A DNA stretch of 64,000 bases from CAYPNF01 sp964411985. Its GTDB lineage: Bacteria; Verrucomicrobiota; Verrucomicrobiia; Limisphaerales; J093. The notes under the pieces were generated by a model, which did no database searches, had not been told where the DNA came from, and saw nothing but the letters and a program-made list of their open reading frames with translations. Positions 16,174 to 29,078 of the stretch are shown here, piece by piece. Location of the stretch: assembly GCA_964411985.1 (NCBI GenBank), contig CAYPNF010000004.1:1-64000 (forward strand), read 5' to 3'. Positions within the stretch are counted from its first letter, which is position 1; each line of letters opens with the position of its first letter. The translations under genes were made by a program, and so were the position numbers.

Positions 16174-19100
16174 TCAGGGCAGTAGACGCACACGAATGAA
16201 TATGGTGTTTTGGGGTGGAAGATTGGTCAGTAGGACCTCCAAAGGGTTTCCCTTGCCCTCCAGAGCAGGTGTGACGACATTCCAACTGTTGGGTTTAACC
16301 GAAGAGCTCGCTTCGATCAGGTAGGTCCTTCCTTCAGCCGCATTGAAGGACACGCGCAGGCCATTGGCATCAGGGATGCAGCCCACGATACGGAACGCGC
16401 TGCGTGGATCGCGGGGGTCCGTTCCAGACTGGTACTCCTGGAGGTTGGTTGCCCCATCCCCATCAGTGTCTCGGAGCGCGTCTTTCGGATCGGAGGGACT
16501 CAATGCATGAGCAAGCTCCCAATCGTCAGGCAGACCGTCCCGGTCGTTGTCCGCGCGGACCCAGGTGCGGAGCAAGCACGCGGCGTCCTCTGGGGAGACG
16601 TCTTCAAAGGCGCTCGCGGCCGTGAAGGAATTCGTCAGCCAGGCTGAAACCGAGTTTGTGGGGAGCAGATCAAGGGTAACCTCTGCGCCGCAGCCGGGTG
16701 GGAGAGCACCCAGGCTTAGGGCGAGCTTGCCTTGGACCAGCGCGTAACTCTCAGGTGGTACGCTGCCTCCAACAACGATGAGATTGTCGGGAAGAGCATT
16801 GGTGATCCAAGTGTCGAGTGCCAGGTAAGGTCCGCGGTTTGTGACTGCGAANNNNNNNNNNGACGGTTTGGCCGGCGGTACCTTGTGTTGGCCAGGCTTT
16901 GGCGATCACCATGAGGTCGGCGTAGGCCAGGCTCGGTTGCAGCAACAGGACTTGGTTGCTGCTCGTTAGCAGGGCTAGCTTGTCCTTGCCCCAAGTGACC
17001 AGACGACTGGGGCTGCCTTCCAGGTAGGGAAGGCGGAATTGGTGCCGCAGGGCGTAGTTCTTCAGATCGTATTGGCGCAAGTACCACTGACCGGACGCTG
17101 GCATTACATAAGATACAACCCCTGCCTCTGAATCCACTTTGAGGCGGGACTCGGGGCCAATTCCCGTCAAGTTGGTGACAACGGCGAGCGTTTCGGGATT
17201 CAGGACGGTGCCGGAGCTGGAGTACACGAGGCCACCTGCAGCCTCAAGTGTAACGGAAAACCCCGAGACGAGTCCCGGTGTCACGTCCTGCACCACCACT
17301 CCATTCGCGTCTGCTTTGAGACGGCGAAACCCAAATTCAGAGGTTGCCCCGTTATAGCCATAGAGGCGATCCCCGTCTGTTCCCCAGGCTAGGCTGGTGA
17401 TAGGATGGGAGTAGGTGGGAGTCGATTGGGAGAGTTCCGATCCATTTTGGTAGAGAGCCACACCAGCCGGCTCTGTGTAGCCCCATCTCGGGAAAAACTC
17501 GCGTGCCACGGCGATGATGTCGGAGTGGCCCGGCCTTACGGCAATCTCATGCGCTTGGTAACCAGTATTGAGGGGGAAGGTCAGGTCCAGAGCCTTTGTG
17601 GCCAGGTTGATTCGCGCCACGGAAGCCGCGCCGTTCAGCCCTACGTAGAGGTATTGGCCGCCGTCCGAAACAGCAACGCAGCCCGGATCAGGCCCAACAG
17701 GGATTGGGGAACTGAGCTCAGCAGTCAGAGGATCGAACGCCACGACAGCATTGCTTGCACTGGGAACGGATGCCGACAGGGTGGCATAGATACGACCGGC
17801 TACCCGATCCCACGCGAGATCTGATGCTGGCAAGGACATCACCTGGATGGCAGACTCCTGAGGAGCCAATCGAAGCGTCCAAGCGTGGCGAGTCAGGTTG
17901 TTCTGCAAATGTCGATCCTGTGCGCTGCTGACAAGCATCCCGACCCCATCGCCGAGCCAACCTGATCGGGTCGCGACCATCGTGATCAGGTTTGAGGCGA
18001 TTCCTCCTCGAGGTAGAGCCCCCAAGGACCAGGTGATTCCCGCAGTGTTGCTGGTAGTGATACCTTGAGACAGGAAGGAGGAGATTGGGATGATTCCCTG
18101 AGGGAGTGTGTAAACGACTGTGACCTCACCAGCCGCGTTGGGTCCCGCGTTGGAGACTGTCAGCCGAAGCTGAATGGGTTCCCCAACGGTGGGCGGTTGC
18201 GGCTCGACGACCGCGGCCAAGCTGAGGTCGGATTCCGGACCCGTTGCGAACGCTGAACTGCGGATCACGAAGATCTGGCCGCCTGTGGTGCGGAAGGCTA
18301 ATCGGTCGCCGCCACAGCGCACAAGGTCTCGCACTTCTCCCTGAACATTGGTGAGGGTGAGCGTTCCCCACTCGGCAAGGCCGTCCAGATCGAGGATTTG
18401 TAGGACACGTGTCGTGCCGACGCCCGTCAGAAACGCGACACGATTGGCGGAGGCATCGGGAGCGACCAGTCCCGCGAGTCCGAATGAACGAACCCGGGTG
18501 AGCGAGAACGGGTCAACCACGGTGCCGCCGGTGGTGTAGACGAGTCCGCCTTCAGCCTTCATAGAGCCATCCAATAGTTCGTTCATGAAGTTGCTTTGTT
18601 GTGCCAGCCCATCTGGGGTGAGTGCGAGCCGGCAGGCCGTGCTCGGGACCGTTCCTGCCCATCGCCCAAGAATATGGGTGGCATCGACAAACTCGAGTTC
18701 GTCGAACCAAGGCAGGGACGTTGGGCGTGAATTGGTTCCGTCATAGACTGTCAAACCGCCCCAAGCGCTGGCCACGACCACGGAGTCGGAGGATCCCGGC
18801 ACGGGGGCGATGTCGTGGACCGAAGTGCTTACCACCGTGTCCAGGGTGAGTGGCTCAAGTCGAAAACTGCGCAATTCGGTCTCATTGGCGGCCGCAGTGA
18901 ATATTCGGGCTCCGTCCCCAGAGACAGCGATCCGGGACAGATTCGACCCCACCGAGATCGGCCTGCCCAAAGCAGCCGTTATTGGGTTGATCGAGACTAC
19001 ATCGCTGCCCGTGGTGACGTAGAGCAGGCCGGACACGGGGTCATAGGTTAGGCCCCCTGTGTTCAGTGCTAGGGAGCTGGTGGCATCTCGCTCTAGTTTC

Positions 19101-22100
19101 CAGCCTACCTGAAGCGTTGTCTCCACAAGATTGTCATCCCAGGCGATTTCCAGGTGCTCGCCGGTTACACGGGCGTGATTCATGAATTGACCTGCCATGT
19201 CCGACTTGAGGGTGATTTGCACGCTGGCACTCATGCCAGGATCGAGCCGTCCGAGGGAGCAGTTGAGGAGCCCGTTGGTCAATTGTGAGGTGCCCTGGGT
19301 CTGGGTCACTGCCTGCACAACCGGACCTTCCGGCAACCGGTCCAGGACTACAACGTTCGTAACTGAAGCCGGGCCGGCGTTTGTGACGCGGAGCAGGATC
19401 TGACTCTCCTGCCCTACCATTGAGGGTGGAATCGATGCGCTAAGCTGAAGATTAGCGCCAGTACCGTTGGGCAGAAGGCGGCTGCGCACGAGGAAGACTT
19501 GGTTACTAGTGGTCCAGAAGGCTAAACCATCCTGCCCCCAGCGAACCAGGTCAGACGGGACGCCTTGGATCCCCGACACGGGCTCCTCGCCTAAATAGCC
19601 GGCGGTGAAGGTATCGTAGGCGCGCAATTGCCACCCCGATGGTTGTTGGGTCAGGAAGAACGCCATGTGGTTCGAAGCATCCAGATCAAAGGTCGAGACG
19701 TTGCCAAGGCCGCTAAACTGACCCCTCACAGTCGCGGTTTCCGGGTCTAGAATCTTACCCGTCATCGAGTAGAGGTTCGGATGAGTGTACTTCATTCCAC
19801 CAAGTGGGCTTAGGTTGTCCGTGCCCCAGCGGATCCAGTGGATGCCGCTTCTGTCAATCTGGAAGATCCCCAGGGAACCCATGTCGGGATGGGTACCGAA
19901 GACTTCGCCAGCCCGCTCCCCAAAAACGAAGGCATCACGCGGGCCGTTCAAGTTGAGCACGTCGGGTCGCGCAACATTGTCGTCGTACACTGCAACCGTC
20001 CCTCCCCAATCGCCGTCCTGAGCCAGCAGGAACGAGAGAGGTTGGCCAGGGATAGGCCTGACGGTTCTGATTGGGCCGGTCCCGTGGCTGAACTCCAGAT
20101 CTACTTGCCCCGATATTGGGTTGAGCCGGGCCAGGCGCGTTGAACCATCCATCAGCGCATAGAGCGCAGTACCTTCGCGAGCGAGGCTCAGGGGACCGGC
20201 TTTTGCTGGCAGCGGCCACGTCGTCTCAATTCGGGCGAGGAGGGGTTGGAGGACGCTTATTTGCGCGCCGGGCCCGCCTGCGTAGAGGACGCCGGTGTGG
20301 GGATTGTACACGAGCCCGCCAACACCAAGATTCAAGATGGTCGCCGAGTGTGGTTGGACTGCCATGAGCACCGGGTCGTTGCGGCGTAGGGTGTTATTCT
20401 CCAGAGCGAGATCTACGGCAGACGAGGTGACCCGAGCCTCGAGATCGAGTGACCCGGGCTGGATCGGGCGCATCGTTACTTCGATACTGGCTGCTGAACC
20501 CAAGGGGACGGATCCCAATGAAGCGAACAGGAGTCCATTGGAGACGACGCATGTGCCTTGCGAGGCGCTGGCCGAAACCAAGCCGGAATTCGAGGAAAAC
20601 CTGGCCAGAACACGGACCTCCTCCGCACCATTTGGCCCAGCGTTGGTGATTGCGAGAGTGTACACTGTGTTGATTCCCACAAAGGCTGGATCAGCCGATG
20701 CAATGACTGACAGACCCAGGTCGCCCGGTGGGGCAGAGGGAACCAAACGAGAGCGCAGCAGGCCGAGTTCGCCCGCACTCGTCGTAAAGGCCAGACCATC
20801 GTCGCCCCAGCGAACCAGCCGCTCGGGAACCCCTGCGACGTCAGCAACCGTGAAAGTGGCGGCCGTCATCAACGTGCACGAGTCCACGGCTCGGACCAGG
20901 GCTTGCGATCCCTGGCCCGAAACATAGAACACGTATCCATTCGAGGGGTCACTGCAGACGGCAGATGGACCAGTGACTCCCTCCACAGTACCGAGTTGCG
21001 TGTGCAAGAGGGGGTCGATGACCTGTCCCAACGAACTGAAGAGTCGGCCATTGCCCCACGCCAAGTCCAGCGGCCCGGAGGGCAAGAGACCGGCAATAGA
21101 CTCTGCCAAAGCTAGGCCTTGGGGATTCAGCGCGTAACGAAGGAAGGCCCCGCTCCGGGAGTCGTGGGCGTATAACGTGGACGCCGTGGGGCCTGACTCG
21201 AGGACAAACTCAGCACTCGGAAGATCGGCCGTATTGGTGCGCCGCATGTCGCTGTCGAAAACACCTACGTCCGCTACTGAGTGTATTCGGCCCACAATGA
21301 ACGAATTGGGTGCACCCCGGAGGGCTTCCAGATCTCCTGTTCGCATGAGAGCACCCAGTGGGTCCAAGAGCACATCCGAATCTCGGGTCAGAACCGGAGC
21401 CAGTTGCAGACGGGCGACGGAATGACTCAATGTCGCGAAGAGATGGCTGCCGTTTTCGCCCATGGCCAAGCGTCGTGCTCCTTCCCCGAGCCGCGTTTCC
21501 GCACGCGTCTGGAGAGTGAAGGGATCCAACGAAATCAGGCTGCCTTCCCAAGGTCCGGCGTTGTTATGCCCTGTTAGGAACAGGCAGCCTAGGCGGGTCG
21601 ACCATGCGAGATCGTAAGCAGGCAATCGCAGAACCAGTGCTTTTTCTGGTTGCCACGGCATCCCCACCAGTGCGAACCGCCGGGCCGCGTTGTCGTTGGG
21701 ACGTGGGTCAGCCGTGGCAGCGGCGAGTTCCGCAGCCAGTGTGAGAGTTCCTGTCGTGGCCGGGCTGGTCGTCACACTCATGCTGTAAAGCCCACCGACG
21801 GCTACCCTGGGTAGGCTCCAGACGACCCCATCCTCATTTGTGCTCAACTGGCCATGAACAGCAGTACAGCCAGTAATCCCCGCCATGGCGGAAAAGGCGT
21901 TCGTCACGACCACCTCGAGCGCTTCTGCCGGCCCGCGATTGGTCACCACGACTTGAAAAGTGGTTGAAGCTCCCAGTGGTACTACCCCCAGCGGACCCTC
22001 AAGCGATACGGCAAGGTCGGCCTCCGATGCGGGGTCGATGAAACCGGCGCGGATGATCCAGAGTTGGTCTCCCGAGGTGCGGAATGCGAGACCGTTGTCG

Positions 22101-25100
22101 CCCAGGCGAGTGAGCGCTGAAGGCGTGCCGGCTAGATCGGGGATCCTCACGCTGCCCACAAGTGATCCATGTTCCATCTCGTGTGCGCGAAGTTGCCAAA
22201 GGCCGCCCTTGCTCCCCAGAAAGAAGACTCGGCCAGTGCGTGGATCGGGTCTTACCAGCGTGGAGCCTTCGCTGCCTTCGAATAGGGTCGTTGCCCGGAA
22301 CGGTCGGGTCGCCAACGCCACCCCTCCTGACAGAAACAGCCGGTCGTTGGCGTAGCTGAACTCGGTGCCCAGGGTCCAGTCCAGCCTTGGATAGGATTCA
22401 GCAAAACTAACCCCATTCGTGCCTAGCGCACAGCGCCGCAGGTCGCGAATACTCTCTCCCCAGGGATTACTGCCTCCGAAGTAGGCGAACAGGTCTCCCC
22501 GATCCGTGTCAAATGCGAGAGACCATCGCCCGCCTGCCTCAGTCACGGCGGATCGCATGGTGCCCTGGTCGAAAACCGCAATACCCTGTCCGTACTCCCC
22601 AGCCTCCGGCCCTGCCCGGCGAACACGCCAGGCCACAACACTGTCCGGCTGTCCTGGAAGGACGGCCAAGTCTGCCGCGAAAAAGGAGTACCAAGTGCCG
22701 TTGATGAACTCACCTCCAAGTGCAAAGTCCCGCCGGACGGCGAGGGTTGGCAGCTCGAGACACACCACTCGGCCCACATCGGGGAGGGAAACATAGAGCG
22801 TTTCACCTCCAGGCGAGGCTGCCAATCGAGCAGGGCGCGCGCTCAAAGGAAGGAAGGCCTCCACGGCTCCGTTGCGCGGGTTAACGCTGGCGAGGCCATT
22901 CTGCTGACCTGCAGCACCCGCCCCCATACTCACGAGCAGTCGGTCCCGCGCTGAGTCATAGAGAAGATCCTCAGAGGCCAACCGGAGTTGGAATGCGCCC
23001 TCAGCATCGGGAGGCAGTTGCACATAGAACGCCCGACTGGATGTGTTGTCCTCAAATCCAGGATCAGGCTCGTAGGCTGAGACGGAGGCTGTGTTCGTTG
23101 CCCATCCGCCATCGTCGAAACGCAGAATCACCTCGCAAGCCGTTTCAGCGCCGCTCTTGAGTGATGGTACTTCCCATATCAGAGAGCCACCTTGCATCCG
23201 GGCCGCACCAGCCCTCGGGCGAATTGCGTGAGGCGTCGCTCCAGGTGGCAAGGTATCTACGATCCGTAAAAGGGTTGCCAGTCCCGGACCAGCGTTCGTA
23301 ATGGTGAGGGTTAAGGTAGCGTCACTGGAGGTTACCAGGGTCGAAGGCAGGAGAGATTGGGTAAGTCCAAGATCGCTCGGGACCTGGGTGGGCTGCAGGG
23401 CTTCGGAGCGGACGAACCAAATCTGGCCCCCGGACGTGTTGAACACGAGCCCATTCGTCGCCCATCGCAAGAAACGAATCGGGCCGCCTTCCATCAGTGG
23501 TGTTGCGGTTTCGGCCAACTGGGTGAAGGAGTCGCGGTCATAGGCTTTGAATTTGTAGAACGGAGCCCCGTAATTGAAGTGGCCTGCGAGATACAGCACC
23601 CGGCGGCGGAAGGGATCCACCTCCACCAGGCCCGTATCCGCCACATGACTCTTCACGTTCGGATAAGTCCCCACCAAAACCAGCGTGTTCGCTGACGCCG
23701 CCCGTCCGATGTTGTCGTAAAGCACCCCGTCCCGGTAAGTGAAGTTGCTTCCTGTAAGAATTCCCTGACGAACCAGCAGCGAAGCGCCTGGCTGCGCCGA
23801 ACCACGCATCAAGGGGAGATCGTTATTGTTCTGATATCCGAACAGCGTCTCGTCCGCAGGGGCGGCCTCGATCCAGTAAGGACTGCGGGGGCTGAAGGTG
23901 TTGAGGTCAGATGCAACACCCTGGTTAAACCGCCACACACCTACGTTGTTGGCCCCCGCATCGGATAGCCGGGCAGCCACCGAATCAGTCGTGCCGCCAA
24001 TAATGGCAAAATCACGCACCTGTAGCGCACCCTGAAAGTTCGAGCCCACGCTGAAGGGTGTCCCTGCGGCTCGCGTTGCCAGGTCAAATCTCCGCAGCAC
24101 CGTGCGGTTGCTGAGCGCCACATAAGCATACCGGCCATCCCCCGAGATCTCTATCTGGGATGGGTCGCCCCCGATAGGGTAGGCGTTGGTCACGATTCCC
24201 GCGATAGGATCGATGGCGACGATCTGGTCAGCATACGGACTGCTCCCCGTAGGCACGATGGCGAACAGCGTCTTGCTGGTCTCATGCCAGAGTAGGTCCG
24301 AGGTGGGTTGGGATAGCAGGCGAAATCGAGGGGCCTCCACATGGAACAGAGAACTCTCTCCAGGTGCCAAAGGAATGCTGAACCGTGCCAGACGCCCCAC
24401 CTGCGTGACACGAACCAGGCCGGTCCAAGACCCGCCCATAAAAGGTCCGATCATCGCGGGGTCCACCAGCAAATCTCCATCCGCACTTTGTACTTTCAAG
24501 GATGCTGCCCGCGTGAATAGGGGAACCAGCCCACCATCGGGATCCTCCGCTCGGACGGTGACCTCGAATGCTGTGTCCGTAGTCTGTGGTGAGGAAATTG
24601 GTGTAAAGGTAAAGTGATGGGCATCGTCCTCGAGCACAACCACTTTTCCGCTAGCACCCGCGAAGCTATCCGCCGCCGCTGTGATGACGACGCTTAACGG
24701 CGGACCCCATTGGTCGTTGTCGACTGCGTTGAGAGGAAAGACAACGTTGGTACTACCGGTCGGTATGACAACGCTTGGAGGTACCATTAATCGATCGGAG
24801 GCACCGGAGGTCAGAGCGACTGTGATGGGGGAGACTGCTCTGCCCGCGAGTGCAACGGACCCTTGTCCAGCTGGCGTGCCTGAACCCTCAACCATACTGG
24901 CGGGGAGGGTGAGTTGAAGAGTCCGAGGTTCGTCGTCCACTACCTCGACACGGGAAGTTGCGGTTTCCCAACCCTGAACCGAAGCGCTGATGGAAGCCTG
25001 TTGCACTCCATCCACCCACGTGTTGTTTGGCGCAGTGAGGTGGAAGACCGTTGAAGTGGCCCCCGCTGGCAGGTAGGCAGCGGAAGGGACAACGAGTCGA

Positions 25101-27259
25101 CTACTAAGGTCCGACGACAGGGAGATAACCAGCTCTTGCGCTACCGGCTGAGCAAGTCGCACTTCGGCCAAGGCAAAAGCTTGGCCCTCTTGGATGGGGG
25201 TGGTCGTAATCAGTGCAATACTGACTCTTTCATCATCGAGGATGACCAGGGGAGCGGCAGACCGAAGTCCCTTGGCAGATTGGGCCTCCACGGTCACGAG
25301 TCGCGGACCGGTGCAGACCGTGTCGTCTTCAACGAAGACGTCGAAAGCGACGTTGGTGACCAGAGCGGGGATCGTGATCTGGGGCGGTATCGTCAGCAAA
25401 GTTGGATGACTCACCACGAGTCTCACCGTAGTGGCCTCCTGGCTCGGCTCACTCAGTTGTACATGCGCCACTCCCGCATGGAGTCCACTGCCCTCCGTCA
25501 GATCGGTCGGCATCCGCAACTCGAGCCACGGATCGAAGTGCGTGACCACGGCCTCAAGACTCGCCCCGAATACGGCATCTGCGCGATTGTCCGAGGCCTG
25601 GTGCAGTTCGGCAGCGAGGATGTTCCGGCTGGGAGTGATGGCGGCTGACTCGATTGGCCAGCCGGGCTGAGACAGGGCGGGTTCGTAGGCCGCGATGGAG
25701 ACTGGATAGCTGGCAGTATTCGTATAAGAGAGAGGCCGTTCTGGCGGCATTCTTAGTGCAAACACCTCCGTTCCGTTTACGTAGAAGACCGCTCCGTCGT
25801 CGATGATGCCACGCAATCGGAGAGAGTTTGTTCGCACCGGGCCGGGCAGATCAAATCCAGTCCGGAAGTAATGGGTCAGAATCAAGTTCGTGGATGGACT
25901 ATCCGTTGTGGCCAGTATGGTACGTGGGGCTCCAGGCACGGAGGTCGATGCTTGGGCCCCCACGAAAAGAGGGCTTCCAACCAGCCAGCCTGAATCATTG
26001 TAGTCAGGGGAGGTCCATCCATGAGGCGCAGGCCGGGCATGTTGGTCGTACCGCCAGACGGATGGGGAACGCAGGTCGACCAAACTCACCTCGTACTCGA
26101 GAGGCGCAAGGCTGCCCGGGAGGATGCTGTTGCTTCCGGTCGACAGGTCGCAGGTCCCACTGACGCGCAGGGAGTAGTTTTGCCTCAGAAGTCGTGGCAC
26201 TGTCGTTAGTATCAGGTTGGTTTGCTGGCGTAGTTCAGCGGACAGAACCGGTAGACGATTCGTGGGCACACCTCTTTGCGTGACTTCGTATTGTGCCAGG
26301 TTTGTGACGGACGATACCCGGATCGGTTCAGAGAAAGTGACTGTAATATTCGTGAGATCCTGGAGCGCCAAAGCCGAAAGGATAGTCGGCGCGTCGGAGT
26401 CTGGCAGCACGGTCAAGAAGGCGTTGCTGCTAGTGGTGATCCCCAGCGCGTTGCTGGCTACGAGCCAATAGTTGCCACTCTGCTTCGGGTCCACCGTTGG
26501 GAGGTTCAGCGTGGAGGCTGTCGCGCCTTCGATTGGACTACCATCCTTGTACCACTGCTTCGCGGGTGCAGGATCGCCGTCCACCACAGTGACCATTTGG
26601 GCGGATCGCCCATCCAGGACAGACAGATTCGTGGGCTGCTGTAGAACGATCGGCCGCGAGTTTGTGAATCGTAGCGTGACTGACGTGCCGAACACCACGT
26701 CGTCGTCGTTGGTCGAATTGCGGGGGTGCAGCTCCACGGCGAGGATATTGCGCCCCTGAACCAGATTCGTCAGGAAGGCCCCCGCAAGCGTGTAAGTCTC
26801 GGGGAATACCGCGTCACCACCAGACGGAGAGGCGGTCGCTGGCGTCGCATAGCCGATGGGAGCTGGCTTGGTCGGCATCCTCAGGCGCCAAGCCTCGACA
26901 CCGTTCAGGTAGAACACAGCGCCATCATCGATTCGCTGAGTGAACAGGAGAGTGAGATTGGTCGGGTTGAAGGGTAGAACGAGCTCGGTGCGGAAGTAGT
27001 AGGTGCTTCGGCCCCAGGACAGAGGCGTATTTCGCGGGGATACCGATGGGTTGGTCTCCACGTAGAAGAGCGGCGTCCCCACCGGCCAATCCGTGTCGTC
27101 AAAATTGGCCTTCTGCCAGTCCGTGCCATCCAGATTGTCCGTTTGGTTACAGCGCCATGGACTTGCCAAGGACAGCAGAGTCGTGTCAGAACGGACTGGT
27201 TCGGCGAGAACCGATGCCAAGAGCAAGAGGGCCGACCACCTCATAAGGCGCTGGCGCAT
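16174..27259 (-). CDS. Giant secreted modular protein (Ig, Calx-beta, six propeller+DUF11 units, TSP3-like C terminus)
   Basis: About 3,694 residues if the run of N at 16852-16861 stands for nine bases. Signal peptide MRQRLMRWSALLLLASVLA, chosen at ATG 27259 because AGGGA precedes it. Order from the N terminus: a beta-sandwich with IDDGAVFYLNGVE (about 24-175), an Ig-like domain with SGNYWLVASNALG, a bacterial Ig-like domain, a second IDDGAVFYVNGTE sandwich, and about three Calx-beta-like domains (about 583-880). Six units of about 430 residues follow. Each is a YVTN-type propeller ending in a stretch like VRWGQDGLAF...VRS, plus a DUF11 domain with the VTNAGP motif near 23290, 21945, 20640, 19375, 18145 and 16835. 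The C terminus has DNDRDGLPDDWE and DTDGDGATNLQEY calcium-type repeats and a final beta domain. It is exported or surface-bound. Adhesion or matrix function is inference. No partner gene is adjacent. Confidence 0.85.
16852..16861. other. Run of ten N inside the giant gene
   Basis: On the minus strand the codons up to the gap read Q-T-V and those after it F-A-V-T-N-R-G-P. The frames on the two sides differ by one position, so ten is not the true length. Alignment with unit 5 (EPIQLRLTVSNAGP) suggests three codons, nine bases, are missing. Confidence 0.8.
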
Positions 27260-27800
27260 ACGTTCCAGTTCCCTGTTCAAAGGACATTCGGATCCCCATC
27301 CCCAACCGACGCACAACCAAGGCAACAACATAGAAAGATGCCGAAGCTTTGCAGGTCCGATCCTGGATGGCAAACGGCGCCAACCACCCCCTGAAGATTT
27401 AAGGTGTTTTGATTGTGCTTATTACTTTGAATGGCCAAGCGAGGGCCTGCAAAACGGCTGGTAACGAGGGCTCGTATCAAGGCCGCGCTTGCGGGTACCC
27501 GCTAGGACGTGCCTTGGCGACAATCGTTAGGATGTCCGTTGGTCTTCTGCTTCCGGGACCTTGCTCGAGGATCTCCGTCACTCTGCGGATAACTTCCCCC
27601 CGTTTCCCCTAGGAAAGGGTTCACCATGAAGTTCATGAAGTCCTGTGACAGGAAGGAAGAGAAGAATCCTCCTGTCTCCATTTGTTTGCGGGGGTCTGCG
27701 GACCAGCCCCCCCGTTGTCCCATCGGTCGCTCAAAAGTTCCCAAGAAAGTGGAGCGATGAGCGGGATGGTGTGGGTGGGCTCGGACGGACTGTCGTGCGC
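27260..27800. other. Gene-free stretch between the giant gene and the AbrB-PIN module
   Basis: No credible coding sequence on either strand. It holds the ribosome-binding region of the giant gene at its left end and an AT-rich patch at about 27395-27430 that could contain that gene's promoter. Near 27624-27641 there are two near-repeats of ATGAAGTTC followed by the small inverted repeat TCCTGTGACAGGA. Confidence 0.4.
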
Positions 27801-28232
27801 TTACGGACTGGCGATCATGGAATCGCCTGGGGCGAGGGAGCGAAAGTGGCGGAAGTTGAGGGTGAACAGGGTGGTGCAACCAGCACTACGGGCTCCGATG
27901 AGATGAAGCGCATCGTAGATAGCGCCGCTGGAGAGGTTTTGCTTTACCGTCAGTTGGATGGCGTCACGGTAGTTCTTGGCGCTGAGCGGAATCAGCGTGA
28001 AATACGGGAGGATGCTTTGCTGGATGATGCGCTCGACATCGGAGGGGTGCAATCGGGGCTTGAGCGGCAGCGCGGTAAGCGTGGCAAAAAGCTCGGCGAG
28101 CCCGTGCGTGGTCAGATGACCTTGAACCGTCCCAGCCCTCACGGCCTGGAGACGTGGAAAGGCGCTGGAGTGATGGGGATGCTGCTGCAGGAGAGCCGCG
28201 ACAAGAATGGAAGTGTCGAAACAGACTTTCAC
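27801..28232 (-). CDS. PIN domain ribonuclease toxin (VapC-like)
   Basis: A 143-residue PIN domain protein. The acidic metal-binding set is visible: Asp6 in VCFDTSIL, Glu47 in HGLAELFA and Asp107 in IYDALHL, with Asn126 in TLNFRHF at the fourth position. VapC-type toxins cleave tRNA or rRNA in the cytoplasm. The GTG start at 28232 lies three bases after the stop of the AbrB-type gene, so the pair is one operon in the usual antitoxin-toxin order. The target RNA cannot be predicted from sequence. Confidence 0.88.
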   Translation of the reverse strand: MKVCFDTSILVAALLQQHPHHSSAFPRLQAVRAGTVQGHLTTHGLAELFATLTALPLKPRLHPSDVERIIQQSILPYFTLIPLSAKNYRDAIQLTVKQNLSSGAIYDALHLIGARSAGCTTLFTLNFRHFRSLAPGDSMIASP

Positions 28233-28235
28233 AGA

Positions 28236-28499
28236 TCAAAGGCCGCCGATTTCTGTGCTGCGCCGGGTCCTTTGTTCTTCCAAGACCGCTTCCATATCCC
28301 AAGCGGATGGGGGCACATCACTGGAACAGACGAGAATCCCGCCTTCCTCGGCAAGGGCAGATGCCGGAGTTGCTGGGCGCAGGCGAATGCCGTCCGCCTC
28401 AACGGTCATTTCCAGATCATCCCCCGGCTTCAAGGCAAAACGATCCCGGATGGCCTTAGGCACCACAATCCTGCCCATCCGATCAAGCGTGATCTGCAT
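28236..28499 (-). CDS. AbrB/MazE-type antitoxin (VapB-like)
   Basis: An 87-residue protein with the AbrB swapped-hairpin DNA-binding fold at its N terminus: MQITLDRMGRIVVPKAIRDR, then LKPGDDLEM. The remaining C-terminal half is charged and would wrap the PIN toxin. By family it neutralises the toxin and represses its own promoter. ATG 28499 was chosen over upstream starts because it matches the family N terminus and lies six bases after a -10-like hexamer, giving a leaderless transcript. It is followed after three bases by the PIN gene. Confidence 0.88.
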   Translation of the reverse strand: MQITLDRMGRIVVPKAIRDRFALKPGDDLEMTVEADGIRLRPATPASALAEEGGILVCSSDVPPSAWDMEAVLEEQRTRRSTEIGGL

Positions 28500-28505
28500 G
28501 GCTAT

Positions 28506-28535
28506 ACATTTGCCATTTCCCAGGGACATTGTCAA
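28506..28535 (-). promoter_or_regulatory. Promoter of the AbrB-PIN operon, predicted leaderless
   Basis: On the minus strand: TTGACA (28535-28530), an 18-base spacer and AAATGT (28511-28506), then exactly six bases to the ATG at 28499. The -35 box is perfect; the -10 box is weak except for its conserved A and T. Confidence 0.5.
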
Positions 28536-28849
28536 TTCTCGCAAGAGGTCCAACTCATGTGCTCGATGGATCTTGGCTTAGGGCGTCTGATGCGACCCTT
28601 CAACTCGCCTTGAAACCGGAGCAAGTTGCGGCAACTATAAGCTCGTGCGACTGGAACCCCAACAAGGGGGAGTGCGACCAAGTTGTCGCGTCCCACGCAT
28701 TACTCTCCGAAAAAGCAGTAGGTTGGGCCTCGCCTCTCATCTACCTGCGATCCAAAAGCCACCCGGGAAAGGGCGTGAAAAGGGTCCGACTAATGTGCTA
28801 TATGGAGCGTGTCTGAAGGAATGTGTTGCGCCTGGATTCACGCTTGTCA

Positions 28850-29040
28850 GGGCCTATAAGGATTGAATTTGCAGAAGCAGTTTATCACATGATGGCGCGA
28901 GGTGCTGCATGGTGGGTGTATGGGCACACGACCTGTGAGCCGGAGATGGGTGTGGAAAAGCTGGGAATGGGCTGCAGCCTTGACCACGCAGTGCGGGAGG
29001 TCTCGGGCTATGAAGCTTTGATTGCGGAGCGGGAACGGAG
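28850..29040 (+). pseudogene. Remnant of a REP-associated tyrosine transposase (RAYT), copy 1
   Basis: The frame encodes GPIRIEFAEAVYHMMARG, the hallmark N terminus of Y1/RAYT transposases. The reading then jumps to unrelated sequence and later to a stretch, EKLGMGCSLDHAVREVSG, that loosely resembles the C-terminal part of such proteins. The central catalytic HUH region is missing, so it is an internally deleted remnant. It lies just upstream of the AbiE pair in the same orientation. The stretch 28536-28849 before it shows no gene. Confidence 0.55.
28883..28902 (+). repeat. 20-bp direct repeat, left copy, flanking the AbiE pair
   Basis: TATCACATGATGGCGCGAGG, identical to 30865-30884 in the same orientation. 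Both copies lie in the YHMMARG-coding part of RAYT remnants. Confidence 0.8.
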
Positions 29041-29078
29041 CCTGCGCGATGGATCGCCTTCAACCTCGAAGAACACGC

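Noticed and set aside
16174..16575. A separate small gene after the giant protein
   Set aside because: Its frame extends upstream to the N run and continues the DUF11 domain, so it is the C terminus of the giant protein.
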